Notes under the pieces: model-generated
Told to the model about the DNA's origin: nothing
Seen by the model: the letters and a program-made list of their open reading frames with translations, nothing else
Database searches by the model: none
Translations under genes and position numbers: made by a program
DNA from: Euglena gracilis
Lineage: Eukaryota > Euglenida > Euglenophyceae > Euglenales
Assembly (NCBI GenBank): GCA_039621445.1
Contig: CP154956.1
Location: forward strand, 37,412,553 to 37,476,552
DNA: 64,000 nt
Direction of reading: 5' to 3'
In this document: in pieces, positions 40,499 to 51,859 of the stretch
How the letters are laid out: each line of letters begins with the position of its first letter
How positions within the stretch are numbered: position 1 is the first letter of the stretch

Positions 40499-43400
40499 GG
40501 CCATGCCTTGCTTTGGTCCGCTTGGCTAGGAGTCCCTGCTTAGTGCCTTTTTTCGCCGGAGTTGGCTGATTCTTAATTTGCCCTTCGACAATCCAGAAGA
40601 AAGGAACTTCAATTCAAGAACCTTGAAAAGTGAATTTGAAAGAGTTAAGTAAATCGAAGAGCATATCAAATCAGAATTTGTTGACACATTCAAGACTTCA
40701 ATGAAAAATGCAATTGCCAACACGAAGAGCATATCTGAACAACGGAAACTGCTGCCGCTACAGCTGGACAACCTGACGGCGCGGTGAAACCGCGGCGATC
40801 CGTGGCTGTCCCATCCCCTCCCCCAGAAAAAGTTTCTAAAAAACCACCCAGTAACATCCACAGGCTTTAACAAACAATTGTCAGAAAAACCCGAAGGACA
40901 CAAAAGCCAAGAGAGCTGTCATGCCACTACGGCAAGGGCCATGGAGGCCCATATCCCAGTTACACAAATACCTTGTTCCGGTTGGGCCATGGAGGCCACA
41001 ACAGCAATGGCCACGGTGGCCGATGGAACAAAGGCCAGGGCGGCCAACAATACCAAGGCCAGGGGGGCCAATTCCACAAATAGATTCCCAGCGGCACGGG
41101 CAGGGCAGGTCCACAACACCCTCCCAGCCATTTCTTCATCACAAAACCTATCAAGGGAAAAGGATTGGCCCCCAGAGACCCCCAAGATTTTCAATGGGCA
41201 TGGCGCCCAAGGTCAAAGAGAAGTCAATGGGGACTGTCAAAATTTCAAGAGGGCAAACATCAAGAGGGCCAGTGGGGCCAGAATTATCATCAAGGCCACT
41301 GGGGCCATCATCATTCTTATCAAGGCCACTGGGTCCATCGCCGTGCTCAACATCAACAATTTGAAGGCCACTGGGGGCATAGAACATCAGAAGGGGAGAA
41401 CCCCCAGAAGCTAAAAGGCCGTCCCCCAGCAGGGGGTTTCAAGGTACTGTGGCAGCCCCCGGAGGATGCCCCCATAGGGGCAGTGGGGGACAAGGGGGCA
41501 ACCCCCCCTCAACTTTCTTTGTCAATGCCCATGTCAGGGGCAAGCCAAAACAAGGGGGAGACCCAAAAAGGGGCCCCTATGGTATGTCAGTCGACAACAG
41601 CAATGACAAAGTGGAGGATCAGAGAGAGAGAGACGTTGAGCAGAACATGCACACCCCCCAGCCACCTTTAGAAAGTGCTCAATCCCCAGGGGCACCAGGG
41701 GTGCAATGTCCAACACCCCCCACCCAGCACCCAGAAAATCATATAATTGGGTAAATACATTCCATGGAGGAAAAATGGGAGACACCCCCCTGTACCAGAG
41801 ACTTCAGAAAAGTCTAAAATGGTGGTCAAAATATGCCACCCCCCCCAGCAACAGGTCAGTTGATGAAAAATGGAAGTCAACCCCCCTGGGTGAATCCCCC
41901 AAAATTGTCCCCCCACCCAAAACCCAGAGCCAATCTGGACCCGAACCAGGCAGAAAAAATTCTGCTGGATTCGAAAAAACTGTGTCAGTGAAACGAGTTT
42001 GGGATTCAGAAACCCAGCATTTTTAATCCCATGGTTTCTAATTTCCAAACCAGAAGGGGGAACGACCAAATGGAGTGTGATCAGCGACTGCAGAGAAAAA
42101 AATAAGCAGTTTCAAGTAAAACCTTTCAAGCTGGATCATATCCAACGCATTTTTCCAGTTTTGGAAAAAGGCCACTGGGCAGCAAAAATAGACCTGAAGG
42201 ATGCCTATTTTCATTTTTCATTAAGTCCAGGCCTACGGCCATTTTTAAGGCATCAAACAGGCTGCTTTGAGCTATATGCAGTGCCCCCAGATTTTAATGC
42301 AATTAATGAAAACGTTTCGAAAAACTGTGGAGAAAAAGGGGCATCCCGGTGTTGTGTTTATTTGCCTGGACGATATTTTGCTGGTGGCCACCACTGAAAA
42401 CATTTAACAAAATCACCTGAACACAGTTGTCAAAGATTTGCTGGATTCTGGCTTCAAAATCAATGTCAAAAAGTCCACCCTCCAGCCCACCCAAGTGTTA
42501 AACCATCTGTATTTTCAACTGAACTTCCAGGAAGGAAAGCTACAGGTGCCCCCCAGAAAGTCAAAACCATAAAAAAGGAGTTGGGAAAAATTGTGAAAAA
42601 AGATTACATGTCAAAAAGGCAATTGGCTGCCATTTTGGTCCAAATAAGGTGCAACCTAATGGCCTTGCCCTTTTTAAGGGCTTTTACAGAGACCCTGGCA
42701 ATTTTTTTGGCGGCAAAGTCCACAGCCCCCTGGGACTCAAAACCCCCCATTTCCCAGGAAATCAAGGCCCAATTAAGGGAAATTAATTTTTTACTGGACA
42801 CCTGGGGGGGCATACCTTTCCCCCAAAGTGCGACCAGGGAGTTACACTCAGACAGAAGCACCCATGTCTGGGGGGGGGGGGGGCTGGATATGCAGACAAG
42901 CAAAATTGTGCAAGAATTTTGGAGAGAAGACTCCATTCTGCACGTAAACGTAAAGGAGCTGTGGGCAGCAATAAACGCTGTAAGAAGCCTCAGTAGACCA
43001 GGGGAAACAGTTTCCTTGTCAGTGGACAACCAGGAAATCTACTATTACCTGAAAAAAGGGGGGGGGCAGAACGGACCCCTTCAAATCCATTCTCACACCC
43101 TTTTTCAAATGGTGCATGGAGCACAAAGTAAACCTTCAAGTAAAGTGGGTCCCTTCAAAGGAATGTCTAGCAGACCCCATAAGCAGGTGGGAGATGGACA
43201 GGGGGGATTACTCTTTAGACCGCAAATTATTCCAATGGCTAAAACAACAGTTCAAAGAATTTATAAACCTGGAAACAGACTTGTTCGCCTCCCTGGGCAA
43301 AAAACACTTCCAAAATTTGTGGACAGATGGCCCCATTGGGAATCTTCAGGGGTGGATGCATTGCAATCTAGGAGGATTTTATGCCAACCCCCCCTGGTCA

Positions 43401-43731
43401 ATTATTGAAAACAGTTCCGTTGACCAAAGTTTTGAAGGTCACCCCCTTTTGGGGTTCAGCCACCGGGTGGCCCCAATTAATCAAAATGAAAGTTCCAGGG
43501 ACCCCCTGCCTCAAAATAACCACTTACAGAGGTATGTGAACAAACTGCAAAGGGGAGAAAATGCCACGACCCAGAAGGCTCCTACTTTGCATGATTTGCT
43601 CAGGAAAATTTTGGGGGGAAACAAGTACAAAATACAACCATTAACGATTTGTTGGGCAGAAGTCCAGTTTAAAGCGATATCAAAGCGCCTTCTCACTTTT
43701 ACAGTTGATTTTGGACAAAATGGGGGTACAG
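40494..43731 (+). mobile_element. DIRS-like element, copy 2, lacking its recombinase end
   Basis: It starts with GGCCATGCCTTGCT, GAGTCCCTGCTTAGTGCCTTTTT and CGCCGGAGTTGGCTGATTC, equivalent to 35990-36085 of copy 1, directly after the end of copy 1 (head-to-tail). It then runs through gag, RT and RNase H, and stops at 43731 where the LTR element begins. The tyrosine recombinase is absent. Confidence 0.85.
40760..41754 (+). pseudogene. gag-like region of DIRS copy 2, frameshifted
   Basis: It is equivalent to copy 1 gag: AATAGQPDGAVKPRRSVAV, then GHGGHNSNGHGGRWNKGQGG and HQEGQWGQNYHQGHWGHH occur in three different frames. The low-complexity Gly/His/Trp/Gln character is conserved while the frame is not. 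Several repeats of GGCCACTGGGGCCATC are present (41290-41385). Confidence 0.7.
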
Positions 43732-43811
43732 TGTACGTCCAACCTTTCCTTGCTTTCTCCCTTTGGTGCGCAAAAGGTAAAAGTTGGAGTAACATAAAAA
43801 TAATAATATAA
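41999..43811 (+). pseudogene. RT-RNase H of DIRS copy 2
   Basis: 41999-42397 gives WFLISKPEGGTTKWSVISDC and DLKDAYFHFSLSPGLRPFL, with a 20-30 bp deletion relative to copy 1 before QTGCFELY. The catalytic motif reads CLDD (42363-42374) instead of YLDD and the frame is lost around it. 42581-43070 carries the RNase H part (STHVWGGGG, LWAAINAVRSLS, VSLSVDNQEIYYYL). 43116-43700 carries WVPSKECLADPISRWEMDRG and the region before the recombinase. The last 27 codons are read from LTR sequence. Confidence 0.8.
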
Positions 43812-44156
43812 AAGTTGAAAGCCCTTTTCCGCATTTAAGAGGCAGAGCACAAAGCAGGTGAGAAAGCCCTATGGGCTACACAAAGAAATGCCAAGTGACT
43901 TGGCTGTCCGTTTCGGACTTCAAATGAAAACAAATCTAACTTGAAAATCAAGTCTTGTGAAGAACAAAATAGAATACAAAATACCACATGTGGAGAGGAG
44001 AACCAGAGTAAGGTTTAGGTATTCCTAATGCAGGCCGTTGGCCATCTTTAGGAATACCACCTAGCATAGTACTGTGTATGGGGCTCAGGGCTATATCTGG
44101 CCGTAGGCTTATACCTACATACACAGTACCATGGCCTTACGGCTGCCTGGTACACA
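43732..44156 (-). repeat. 3' LTR
   Basis: On the - strand it reads TGTGTACCAGGCAGCC ... GGACGTACA, i.e. TG...CA ends. It is nearly identical to 63050-63468 over its length, including GAGGCAGAGCACAAAGCAGG and CTAGCATAGTACTGTGTATG on the + strand. The left edge abuts DIRS copy 2. Confidence 0.9.
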
Positions 44157-44166
44157 TCCCCCTCCC
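44157..44166 (-). other. Polypurine tract
   Basis: GGGAGGGGGA on the - strand lies immediately before the TGTGTACC start of the 3' LTR, as expected for the plus-strand primer of reverse transcription. Confidence 0.75.
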
Positions 44167-45172
44167 AGGGCTATGCCCAATTTCCCTACTGGACCAGGCC
44201 AGTCGGAATGCCGGTCACAGTCCTGGGGACTGGGACCTGTCACTGAGCCGTATGCGGCTTTTGGTTCTCCTGTCACCAGGGGTGTGGGAGGGAAGGTGCG
44301 AAATAACGCAATAACGCGCAAAAGAGGTTAACGGCTTATGCGGTGCCTACTTATTGCGGAAAAGGGTGGAAGTGGAAGAGCCCATTGGAAAGTGGGACTG
44401 GAAGGTTTCCATTCCAGAAAGTCCCATCCACCCAGTTTGGGGTGTGTCTATGACACACGGGGAGGTCTAATTCCATAATCGGAAAAGATTGAAGGGTAAG
44501 GTGTGGATGGAGGAGGCACCTGGCCAGTCATATCTGACCAGGGAGAAAAACCTATTTACAAAACCAACTGCCGGCGACAGCGATGTTTTGCCCAGGGTGG
44601 TAAAGGAGAGAGGAGTGGGGGGCTGGTCAAAAGACCTTAGATAGAAGTTTTGCTGTCTGGCAGTCTTATGGGGCCTTATAGCCGAAAAGTAACAAGTTGG
44701 GGGCTATTATTACGGTGTGCGCGCTGTACGCTGTGCGTCTTCTTACTGGCGGCCTATACCGCTAAGGGAAGGCTTCACAGCGCGGCGCGGACACGATGTT
44801 GTCGATGGGGTATCCCCAGAGGCGTATACCTCGATAGACGGGCGGTAGCCCAAAAGAGAGGGGGGCCATATGCAGAGTATATATACATATTGGCAGATGT
44901 GCCTGGGATGGATACCGAACACAGGGCGTATAGGCCTGACGGAAAGGTCAGAACAGGGTCCATGGACCTGTGGCCTGTAGGCCTGGGGGATCTATGACAC
45001 AGATGGCCACTTCCTCGCCAGGATCGTCAGTCCAGGGAGCTTCTTAAGATCGAGGAATTTCTTGTCGTCCGTCGGAGTTTCTCAAGGACCTCACGGACGG
45101 GTCCAGCCGGCCGGCTGGAAAAAGGTGCTGGCTGGACCCCCCCCCCCCAGGGGGTGGGGCAGGCTTCTAAAG
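44167..45172 (-). other. Region between accessory ORF and 3' LTR; no gene recognised
   Basis: This is about 1 kb of balanced-composition sequence with only short, unsupported frames on both strands. Near 45105-45160 a CCGGCCGGCTGG / GGCTGGACCCCCC block resembles the C-run insertions seen elsewhere. It is likely 3' untranslated sequence of the element. Confidence 0.4.
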
Positions 45173-46980
45173 TCACTGGGGGGGCCACCCAGCCTGGCAC
45201 CATGGAGTCGGTGGTCTGATCTCCCGAACGTAATCTCCTTCGGGAGTTTCCACTATCTCCAGTATCGGAGGTTCAAAATTTACAAGTTGCCTTTCAGGCT
45301 CATCGACATCATAGTCGGGTGATTCCCAGGTTTGCGTGTACCCATCGGGTAATCGTACTCCGAGCCTGTTGGCTTCGCGATGAAGAAAGCTATCCCAGAA
45401 GAAAAGTGGCAACATTGCTGGCCAGATCCAAAAATTCAGGCGGGGGTGGTTGCATTGAACCTGTGGGGGTATCCCCGGGTAAACGGCAGGATCTGCCTTG
45501 CAATGCCATTTTGCGACTCGCGCTCGGATGGTGAATGGCCTTAAGATTTCTCTTACCCAATCGGTAAATTCAATCTTATAGGCCTCAGGGGGAAATTCAG
45601 GCAACAAAAATGTAGTACCTGTTCGGTTTGGCATAGTTTGTGCCTGGAAAACTGGGTATATCACCATGTCCCAATCGGAGTCTTGAAAAAGATATGGCAC
45701 TTTGGCCTTGCCTGCGGACTCGACTGCGAGTCGGACAGCTGCGCTGTCAAGGTGAAAATCTTTGGCTATTCCGCCTGTGCGGTAGCTGTGTACAGCTCTG
45801 AATTTCTTGAACTGGTAAAAGTTGATCTGGGACTTATAGTCCTGCTTGAATTTGACCAGATGGTCTTCATTTTCTGGTATGACTCTAGTCATGCTGCCAT
45901 TCATTGGCAGGCAACCAGGAATCTGCCTGTAGGCAGTTGATGCAACGGACAGGTATGTCCTTATCGTAATCATTTTCCGTCCAGCGGAAATTGTTTATAT
46001 TGGACCATGCCAGTAGGCAATCGCCACAAACCAATGCTGCGCAATTGCGCACATATGCGTCATGGTGGAAGCTTGTGCTATCCGGGTTGCGTATGCAGAT
46101 ATGCACTGCGGGCATGTCGTTTCGTAGCCTATGGCATGCTGTACATAACCACAATAGTGGATCGTTTTCCTGGAAAACCCGGACGAAATTTCCTCCAAAA
46201 TATTGGGCAAATACCCTTGGAGAATTCGCGTTCCAAAAACGCCAAGTGTGGCTGGTTGTGAAAATACCAGGTGGATCCCTGTGGAACAAGGGCTTGATCC
46301 ACTTGTTCAGCCAGGGGTCACTGCTGTTACGGATCATATTGATTGATCCTAGCCTGGCGAGTGTGGAGGGGGTCTACTCTGCACAATACGTCCTCAGTCC
46401 AAAATGGCTCATTGGCCTTGGATGTTATCGATCTGATTGTGGGTTTGCGCTTTGCGCCTGCAGGGGTTGCAGCCACATAGCTGGCCATGGGTATCGTAGG
46501 CCTATGGCCTGCTCCAGAGCCATCTCCACCAGGAGGCGGTGGCTCATCATCCCGCCGTCTGTCAGCGGGCTTGCAGCCTTCGGCTTGTTTAGCCTTAGGC
46601 TTTTTGGGCTTGCCATATCGGCGTTCTTCTCTAGGGTCTGCCGGAGGCAGTGGTCTTTCCGCCGTTGGCGGTGCCGGGGCTGCCGGTTTGGCAGGAGGTG
46701 GTTGCATTTCCGCCGTTGGCGGTGCTGGTGCAGCTGGTTTAGCTGCTGGGACATCCAACTCCATTGGAGTTGTAGCCGTAGCCTGAACGGTTGTTGAGCT
46801 GCTATCTGCAGCAGTAACCGTTTGGGTTTCTGGAGGTGATGCGACAGGTGAGCCGCGAGGGGTCAGCACTGCTGAAACTGCGGACATCGCCGCGGTCAGA
46901 CCCTGTAACACACCACCTAAAACACCTGTCGGTATTGTTGGTGATGTGACAGGTTCTGTCGGGGTTGGTGCCATTGGCAC
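45173..46980 (-). pseudogene. Accessory protein of the LTR element, C-terminal part with Cys-rich segment
   Basis: Three overlapping frames form one decayed reading. 46327-46980 is Pro/Ala-rich (three PAAKPAAPAPPTAE-like repeats) followed by a basic GKPKKPKAKQAEG and a folded-looking NEPFWTEDVLCRVDP. 45885-46337 has WLCTACHRLRNDMPAVHIC and CAALVCGDCLLAWSNI...VRCINCLQ, a series of C-x2-C pairs suggesting a zinc-binding fold. 45173-45973 has aromatic-rich sequence (ENEDHLVKFKQDYKSQINF, VPYLFQDSDWDMVIYPVF) and an acidic C-terminus. I recognise no family. Position after integrase recalls env or accessory genes, but no transmembrane pair is evident. Confidence 0.5.
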
Positions 46981-47381
46981 TGCAGGTAAGGAAAGGGGAG
47001 GTACCGGAGGTACCGCTGGACGTTCGGCCTCAGATGTAGGAGATTCAGTCTCTGAGCTGACATCACCTTCAGGAGGGAGAGGGGTTCAGGAGGCCCTCGG
47101 GTCAAATCTATGCTGAGGTTCGTCAGCACAGATGTCCTCCAGGCCTTCCATGCGGTGTCCACCCCTTTCTGCCTCACTCTCTTCACTGCCCTCCACCGCT
47201 TCTGGTGAAGCGGCAGGTGATGCCGTCCGTTCCGCTATAGGGGTAGGCACAGTGCCTGTTTGCGCAGTCGCGCTGGTGGGTGCCGCTGTAGCGGGCTGGG
47301 GAGAAGAAGTGGCGACAGAGGATTGGCTCTCCTGATGACCCGTAGGGACAAAAGGTTCTGCTGTAGCTGATAGGCTTGAAC

Positions 47382-48486
47382 CTAGGTAACGCCGACCACG
47401 CCCGAATACGGGTGGTGGTGCGTCACCGGGGATTCCCTGGGGAGCTGGCGTTGCCGATTGCGGCTGAGATGTGACTGATGTTGCCGGTTGCGGCTGGGTT
47501 GAGGATTCTGACGGCGGGACTTCAACAGCCGTTTGCGGCTTTGGCGTTGTGTCTTTGGCACATGTCTTTTCCGTAATCGGAAAATGTCCCGTGGTTTCCG
47601 TTCGTGTTCAACCATCCTGTGGTTGAAGCGCAGGAGGGGTAGGGCCATGCCCAATTCATTGACTCTGCCGCCTTGGAAGAACGGCAGGAACAACGTTCTA
47701 TCGAGCGTATCGCCGAATCGGCGTTTGAAATAATCGTCAATGCTTTCCTTCTCGAACCGTGGCCTGAAAGGGACATAGTCCGGGGGAATTTCCCTGTCGG
47801 GATTGAGATAATAATATATCTCGATGATCTGGCAGGTCCAAGCCCTGAACCAGAACTGCTGCAAAATACAGCAGGAGCTGACGATGGTTGTGACGCCCAT
47901 TCGAGCATTGGTGAACATCCTTTGGATTTCTGCAAAGGTGCAGGAGCATGATGCGCTTTGGCGCTGCCTGCGGGACATTGGCCTGTTGGCCTTCCTCGTC
48001 CTGGCCTTCGGCCGGTGGTTGAGTACTGCGTACTCCGAATCCCCAGAAGTCTACTGCAAACTTCTCGTAGCAGTGAGAACATCGGACGATATACGTCTGG
48101 GGGAAGCGCAGGTCAATATCGACCACTTCGAAGTGATAGGCGTATTGCCAGTGGTAAAAGACTTGCAGGTTGCTGCAGAACATGTTCTCCGCCAATCTGG
48201 CGATATTTTCAGGTAGTGGGTAAAATTCCCACTCCAGGCCTTTTGGGCCTACACTGCGAATGCAGTCGAATAACTGTCGCAGCAAGTATTTACCTGTATT
48301 GTATCGGTCTTCCGACCACAATCCAGGTAAGGATAACAACAAGAGTTCAGGACACCTACCAAAATTTTGTGTGGGGTATCCCGCCCAAAACCAAACATGC
48401 CAGAATCCCGGCAGATTGTCCAGTATCAGACCAAGGATTACATTGCAAAAAATAGGCCTACAAAGTTCCATCACGGTGGAACTCAC
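47382..48486 (-). pseudogene. Accessory region, middle part, unrecognised
   Basis: 47955-48486 reads ILGLILDNLPGFWHVWFWAG, EWEFYPLPENIARLAENMFC and HFEVVDIDLRFPQTYIVRCS. After a frame change near 47955 it continues in 47400-47960 as CTFAEIQRMFTNARMGVTT, IIEIYYYLNPDREIPPDYVP and NELGMALPLLRFNHRMVEHE. The aromatic-rich, globular composition suggests a structured domain. No family recognised. About 400 bp (46981-47381) of Pro/Ser-rich linker lies between this and the C-terminal part. Confidence 0.45.
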
Positions 48487-48765
48487 AGTTATGCTCCGTA
48501 TAGAGCTGTCTAGTCACTGTCACGACGGGGGAGGCGACCAGGATCGGAAGACTAAGTTCATTTTGGAACTTTCTCATGGCCTCGAATGCGAGATCATGAA
48601 TGCTTTGGATGTGCTCGAAGAGAGATTCCATGACGTCTTCACAGACGTTCCGGTATTGGCCTTTTTGGCCTTTGCCTTGGCCTTTTTAGCCTGCAGTAGG
48701 TGCTAGTTTGGGAGTACTTTTGGCTTTACCCTTGCCCGATCGGGCGAGAGGCGAACCCCTTGCTA

Positions 48766-50079
48766 TCAACAATCCACCGCTATTGGCGGACATGCAGGAT
48801 CAACCTGCAGCATACCCAGCAGCCAAAATGGCTTATGCTCCACAGGAATTGCTTGGGCAAACAAGCGATATGAATCCTGCCTCTTTGGGCCCCCGTTTTG
48901 CAGCTCAGTCCTCATGCTTGTAAACAAGCTATGACAAACATGCGGATCGATGTAGGGGGGGTTGCGTACACGTTCGAGGGTGTCATCAAAAAATTTCTGT
49001 ACGCGTGTACGCTCCGAGGCTTCATGCTCGATTTCTGCCCCATGGGCTCTATGGGCCAGTTCGGCCTGTTCGAGCTTTTGCTGAGTGGGTTCAGGAACAG
49101 GCAGTACCTCGGTTGTGGCCTGTTGGCCTGGAGGTACTGGTGTACCCTGGGGTGGTGGCGCCATTGGCGCTGCTACAGGCTGAGGCGCCGTTGGCGCTGG
49201 TACAGGCTGTGGCGTCGTTGGCGCTGCTGGAGCTGCCGGTGCTGCTGCTTTTGCTGGCACCGGTCTGGGGGGTTGCGCCATTGGCGCTGGCTTAGCCGGC
49301 ACAGCAAACGGTACGGGCACGGGAGAGGGTGCGGCCTGTTGGCCACCCGATGCCTGACATTGCTCTGCAGGGGTTGCCTGTCTGGCTGGGGCTGGGGCTG
49401 GGGGTTTTGGTCTTCCCATTGAGGATGAAGATTCTGGTCTACACCGTTACCCCAGGTCTGCCGGCCTATATGGCTGTGATGCATATCTGCGTTCTGCAGA
49501 CTGTGGGCCCTGGAGCTGTTCCAGGGATTGGTAGTACTGGATGGCTTGCTGAGGTGATGTGAAGCGGGGTTCTGGAAGGGGTTCATGTACCTTTGGTACA
49601 TCCTCTTCCACAGCCATGCGGCCTTCGGCCTCGACCTGCTCAACATCCTCAGCCCAGGATCCGGGTTCCTGAACCGCCGGCTGATCCCGTTGTAAGGGCA
49701 GTTGACTTCCAGATTCCAGATGTGCTGGAAAAGGAAATGATGGTAATGCCGTCGACGGTTGCGTCATTGGCTGTTGCGCATATTGCGCTGGGGGTTCCCG
49801 ATATTCGGGTGGAGGTGGTCTTGGCATGCGAGGTGGGGACTGGGTATCGGGAAAAATTAGCGATGGTTGCACTGTTTGTGCTGGTATGTCACCTGCAGCG
49901 CTTTCCTCCATTGTGGGGCTCTGTTCCCTCGTGTATTCGGTGAATGCACCTGTGTGATGACGTATCCGCGGAATTGGCGGTTCTTGGATGCCCAGTGTAC
50001 GCATGCCGACCTCGGGGGGATATTCCCCGGGCATGAAGTACACTTGCCTGTCATCAGAGTTTGACCACATGCGCACCAT
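48766..50079 (-). pseudogene. Accessory region, Pro/Ala/Gln-rich linker with helical segment
   Basis: 49447-50079 reads WSNSDDRQVYFMPGEYPPEV and is then Pro/Glu/Gln-rich. After a frame change near 49430, 48766-49419 is Pro/Ala-rich (PAPTAPQPVAAPMAPP) and ends in a helix-forming stretch QQKLEQAELAHRAHGAEIEH followed by FFDDTLERVRNPPYIDP and LFAQAIPVEHKPFWLLGML. The 49447-50079 frame begins where a 1.8-kb insertion ends at about 50100. Confidence 0.45.
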
Positions 50080-50831
50080 TGTGCAATGTGCCTATTGGGG
50101 GGCGGCTGGCCGGCTAGCCGTCCGAGCCGTCCGGACCTCTTCAGCCGGACCAAAGCTGGACGCCCAGCCGTCCGTCCGGACGAAGCATTTGTTCGCCAGC
50201 CGTCCGTCAAGCCGGACCAATGTCTGTCTTGCCAGCCGGCCGGACCCAAAAAAAATTCTCCTTCCTTCCGAAAAGCAGTCACGGCTTCCCTCCACTCGTA
50301 GCGTCAAATCAAGAAATCGTCCCTGCCCTTCGGTGTTTCCTGGTGTGCACGCTCCAGCATTGCCGTGAGTGCGCCTGCAGGGAGTCCAATGCTTTTTATT
50401 TTTCGGGTGGATGAACATTTCTTCAACATATTTGACGGCAGCACCAAAAGACTGCGCCGGAAGAACCGGAAGGGGGGGGAAGTCGACCACCCCCCACACC
50501 CACCACAACATTTTCACCGTTTTCGGGAAAACAAGGATTTTGCCCAGAAACGTTTTTTGAAAAATGAACCCCAAAAACACGTGATTTTTGATGGAAAAAA
50601 ACTTTTTTCACAAAAAACCTCAAAATTTTCCGTCCTAAAAACTCATACTTTTGAGGAGGTGAAATAAACGAAGGTCAATAAAGTAAACAAACTTTTGGCA
50701 CCACTCAAATTTTACTGACATTTTTCTCGTTGAACAACACATATTTTGCCAAAAAAAAAGGAAACAAAACGCTTTTCTGCCCCCCCTTTCCAAGAGAATG
50801 GCACCCAAACAACTACTCCCTGAGAGAATCC

Positions 50832-50921
50832 TGTGGCCCAAAACTGGCCACCACATCTAGCCCAAAACTGGATAGAACATCTGGCCGAAAACTGGACACC
50901 ACATCTGGCCCAAAAAAAAAC
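50832..50921. repeat. Minisatellite, about 22-bp unit, four copies
   Basis: Units of the type GGCCCAAAACTGGCCACCACATCT are repeated four times with a few substitutions. Confidence 0.75.
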
Positions 50922-51464
50922 CCATGACATCGCAAAAAATGTGAAATGCAAAATTTTGGGCCGTTTGCCAGATTGAAAAACTTCTCCCCTATTTTTTTTG
51001 GTTTCCAAGAACATTTGTCGAACAGCAAATAAAGAACGCAAGAAACAAAAATGGAAGTTTCAGAAGAAAACCAGCATCTAAGGACAAAATGTCTGTGAAA
51101 TCTGTCTTCAGACTTGAAACTTGTGATGCAAGTAGCAAGTACCAGGCAGAAAACAAGTAGACCCACCAAGGGCCTGTCACCGTGTTGCAGGCAGGCCTCT
51201 GCTCGATCGAATGTGGATTTGTTCAGAGCAAAGGCCTGAGTGGCCTGCATGTGGTGATGTTGGCCCTCTTTCCATAAAGCAATAAGTTCCTGTATTTTCA
51301 CTTCATTTCAGCACCCTGTACTTTCATCATAACTATCCCACACCGCTTCCACCCGAAACGGCATTGTGACACTGAAGGAGAAGAATTGGGAATGCAAGCA
51401 TTTTTTGCGTGAGGGTGATTCATAATTTCTTCAAAAAAATGGCGGTTTCCAGTGAGGAAAACTT

Positions 51465-51536
51465 GCACACAGCGGCGTTTGAACCCGCGACCTGACAGTT
51501 CCGAACTGCGTGCTGCACCAACTACACCGTGTGCAC
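51465..51536 (-). tRNA. Degenerate tRNA-like sequence (CGG anticodon position)
   Basis: The 72-nt - strand sequence folds partly as a tRNA. Acceptor arms GTGCACA/TGTGTGC pair at all seven positions (two G-U). The D-arm is GTGT..GCAC with an AGTTGG loop. An anticodon arm GCAG-TTCGGAA-CTGT places CGG at the anticodon, and a T-arm GCGG-GTTCAAACG-CCGC is present. The G53-C61 pair is broken and the anticodon stem is one pair short, so this is more likely a pseudogene or the head of a tRNA-derived SINE than a working tRNA-Pro. Confidence 0.35.
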
Positions 51537-51659
51537 GATAAACTTCTCAATATCAAAAGAGAAAAAGTAGTAGTCCAACAAAATGAAGCGGAAGAAAGGT
51601 TCGGGACAGAACACCAAATTTTGGCTGGCCAGACCTCCTCCTTTTTTTTGCCAGCCAGC

Positions 51660-51695
51660 CACCCATCTGGCTAGCCGCGGCTAGCCAGATGGGTG
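51660..51695. repeat. 36-bp perfect palindrome
   Basis: CACCCATCTGGCTAGCCG followed immediately by its exact reverse complement, with no spacer. It sits in the GGCTAGCC-rich end region of the 1.8-kb insertion. Confidence 0.95.
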
Positions 51696-51859
51696 GCTAG
51701 CCGCGGCAGCCACCCCAGCTTCAGAGTCGCGTGCACTGAGACGCCTGCGCTTCCAAAGACCCGGCCGGCTAGCCGGCCAGCCGGCCAGCTGGCCAGCCGG
51801 CTAGCCGGCTAGCTGGACCAAGTGCACTTTCTTCAGCCGTCTGGACCAAGCCCACAAGG

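Noticed and set aside
46487-46786. Ala/Gly-rich + strand frame in the accessory region
   Set aside because: It is the complement of the Pro/Ala repeats on the - strand, where flanking sequence reads as continuous protein.
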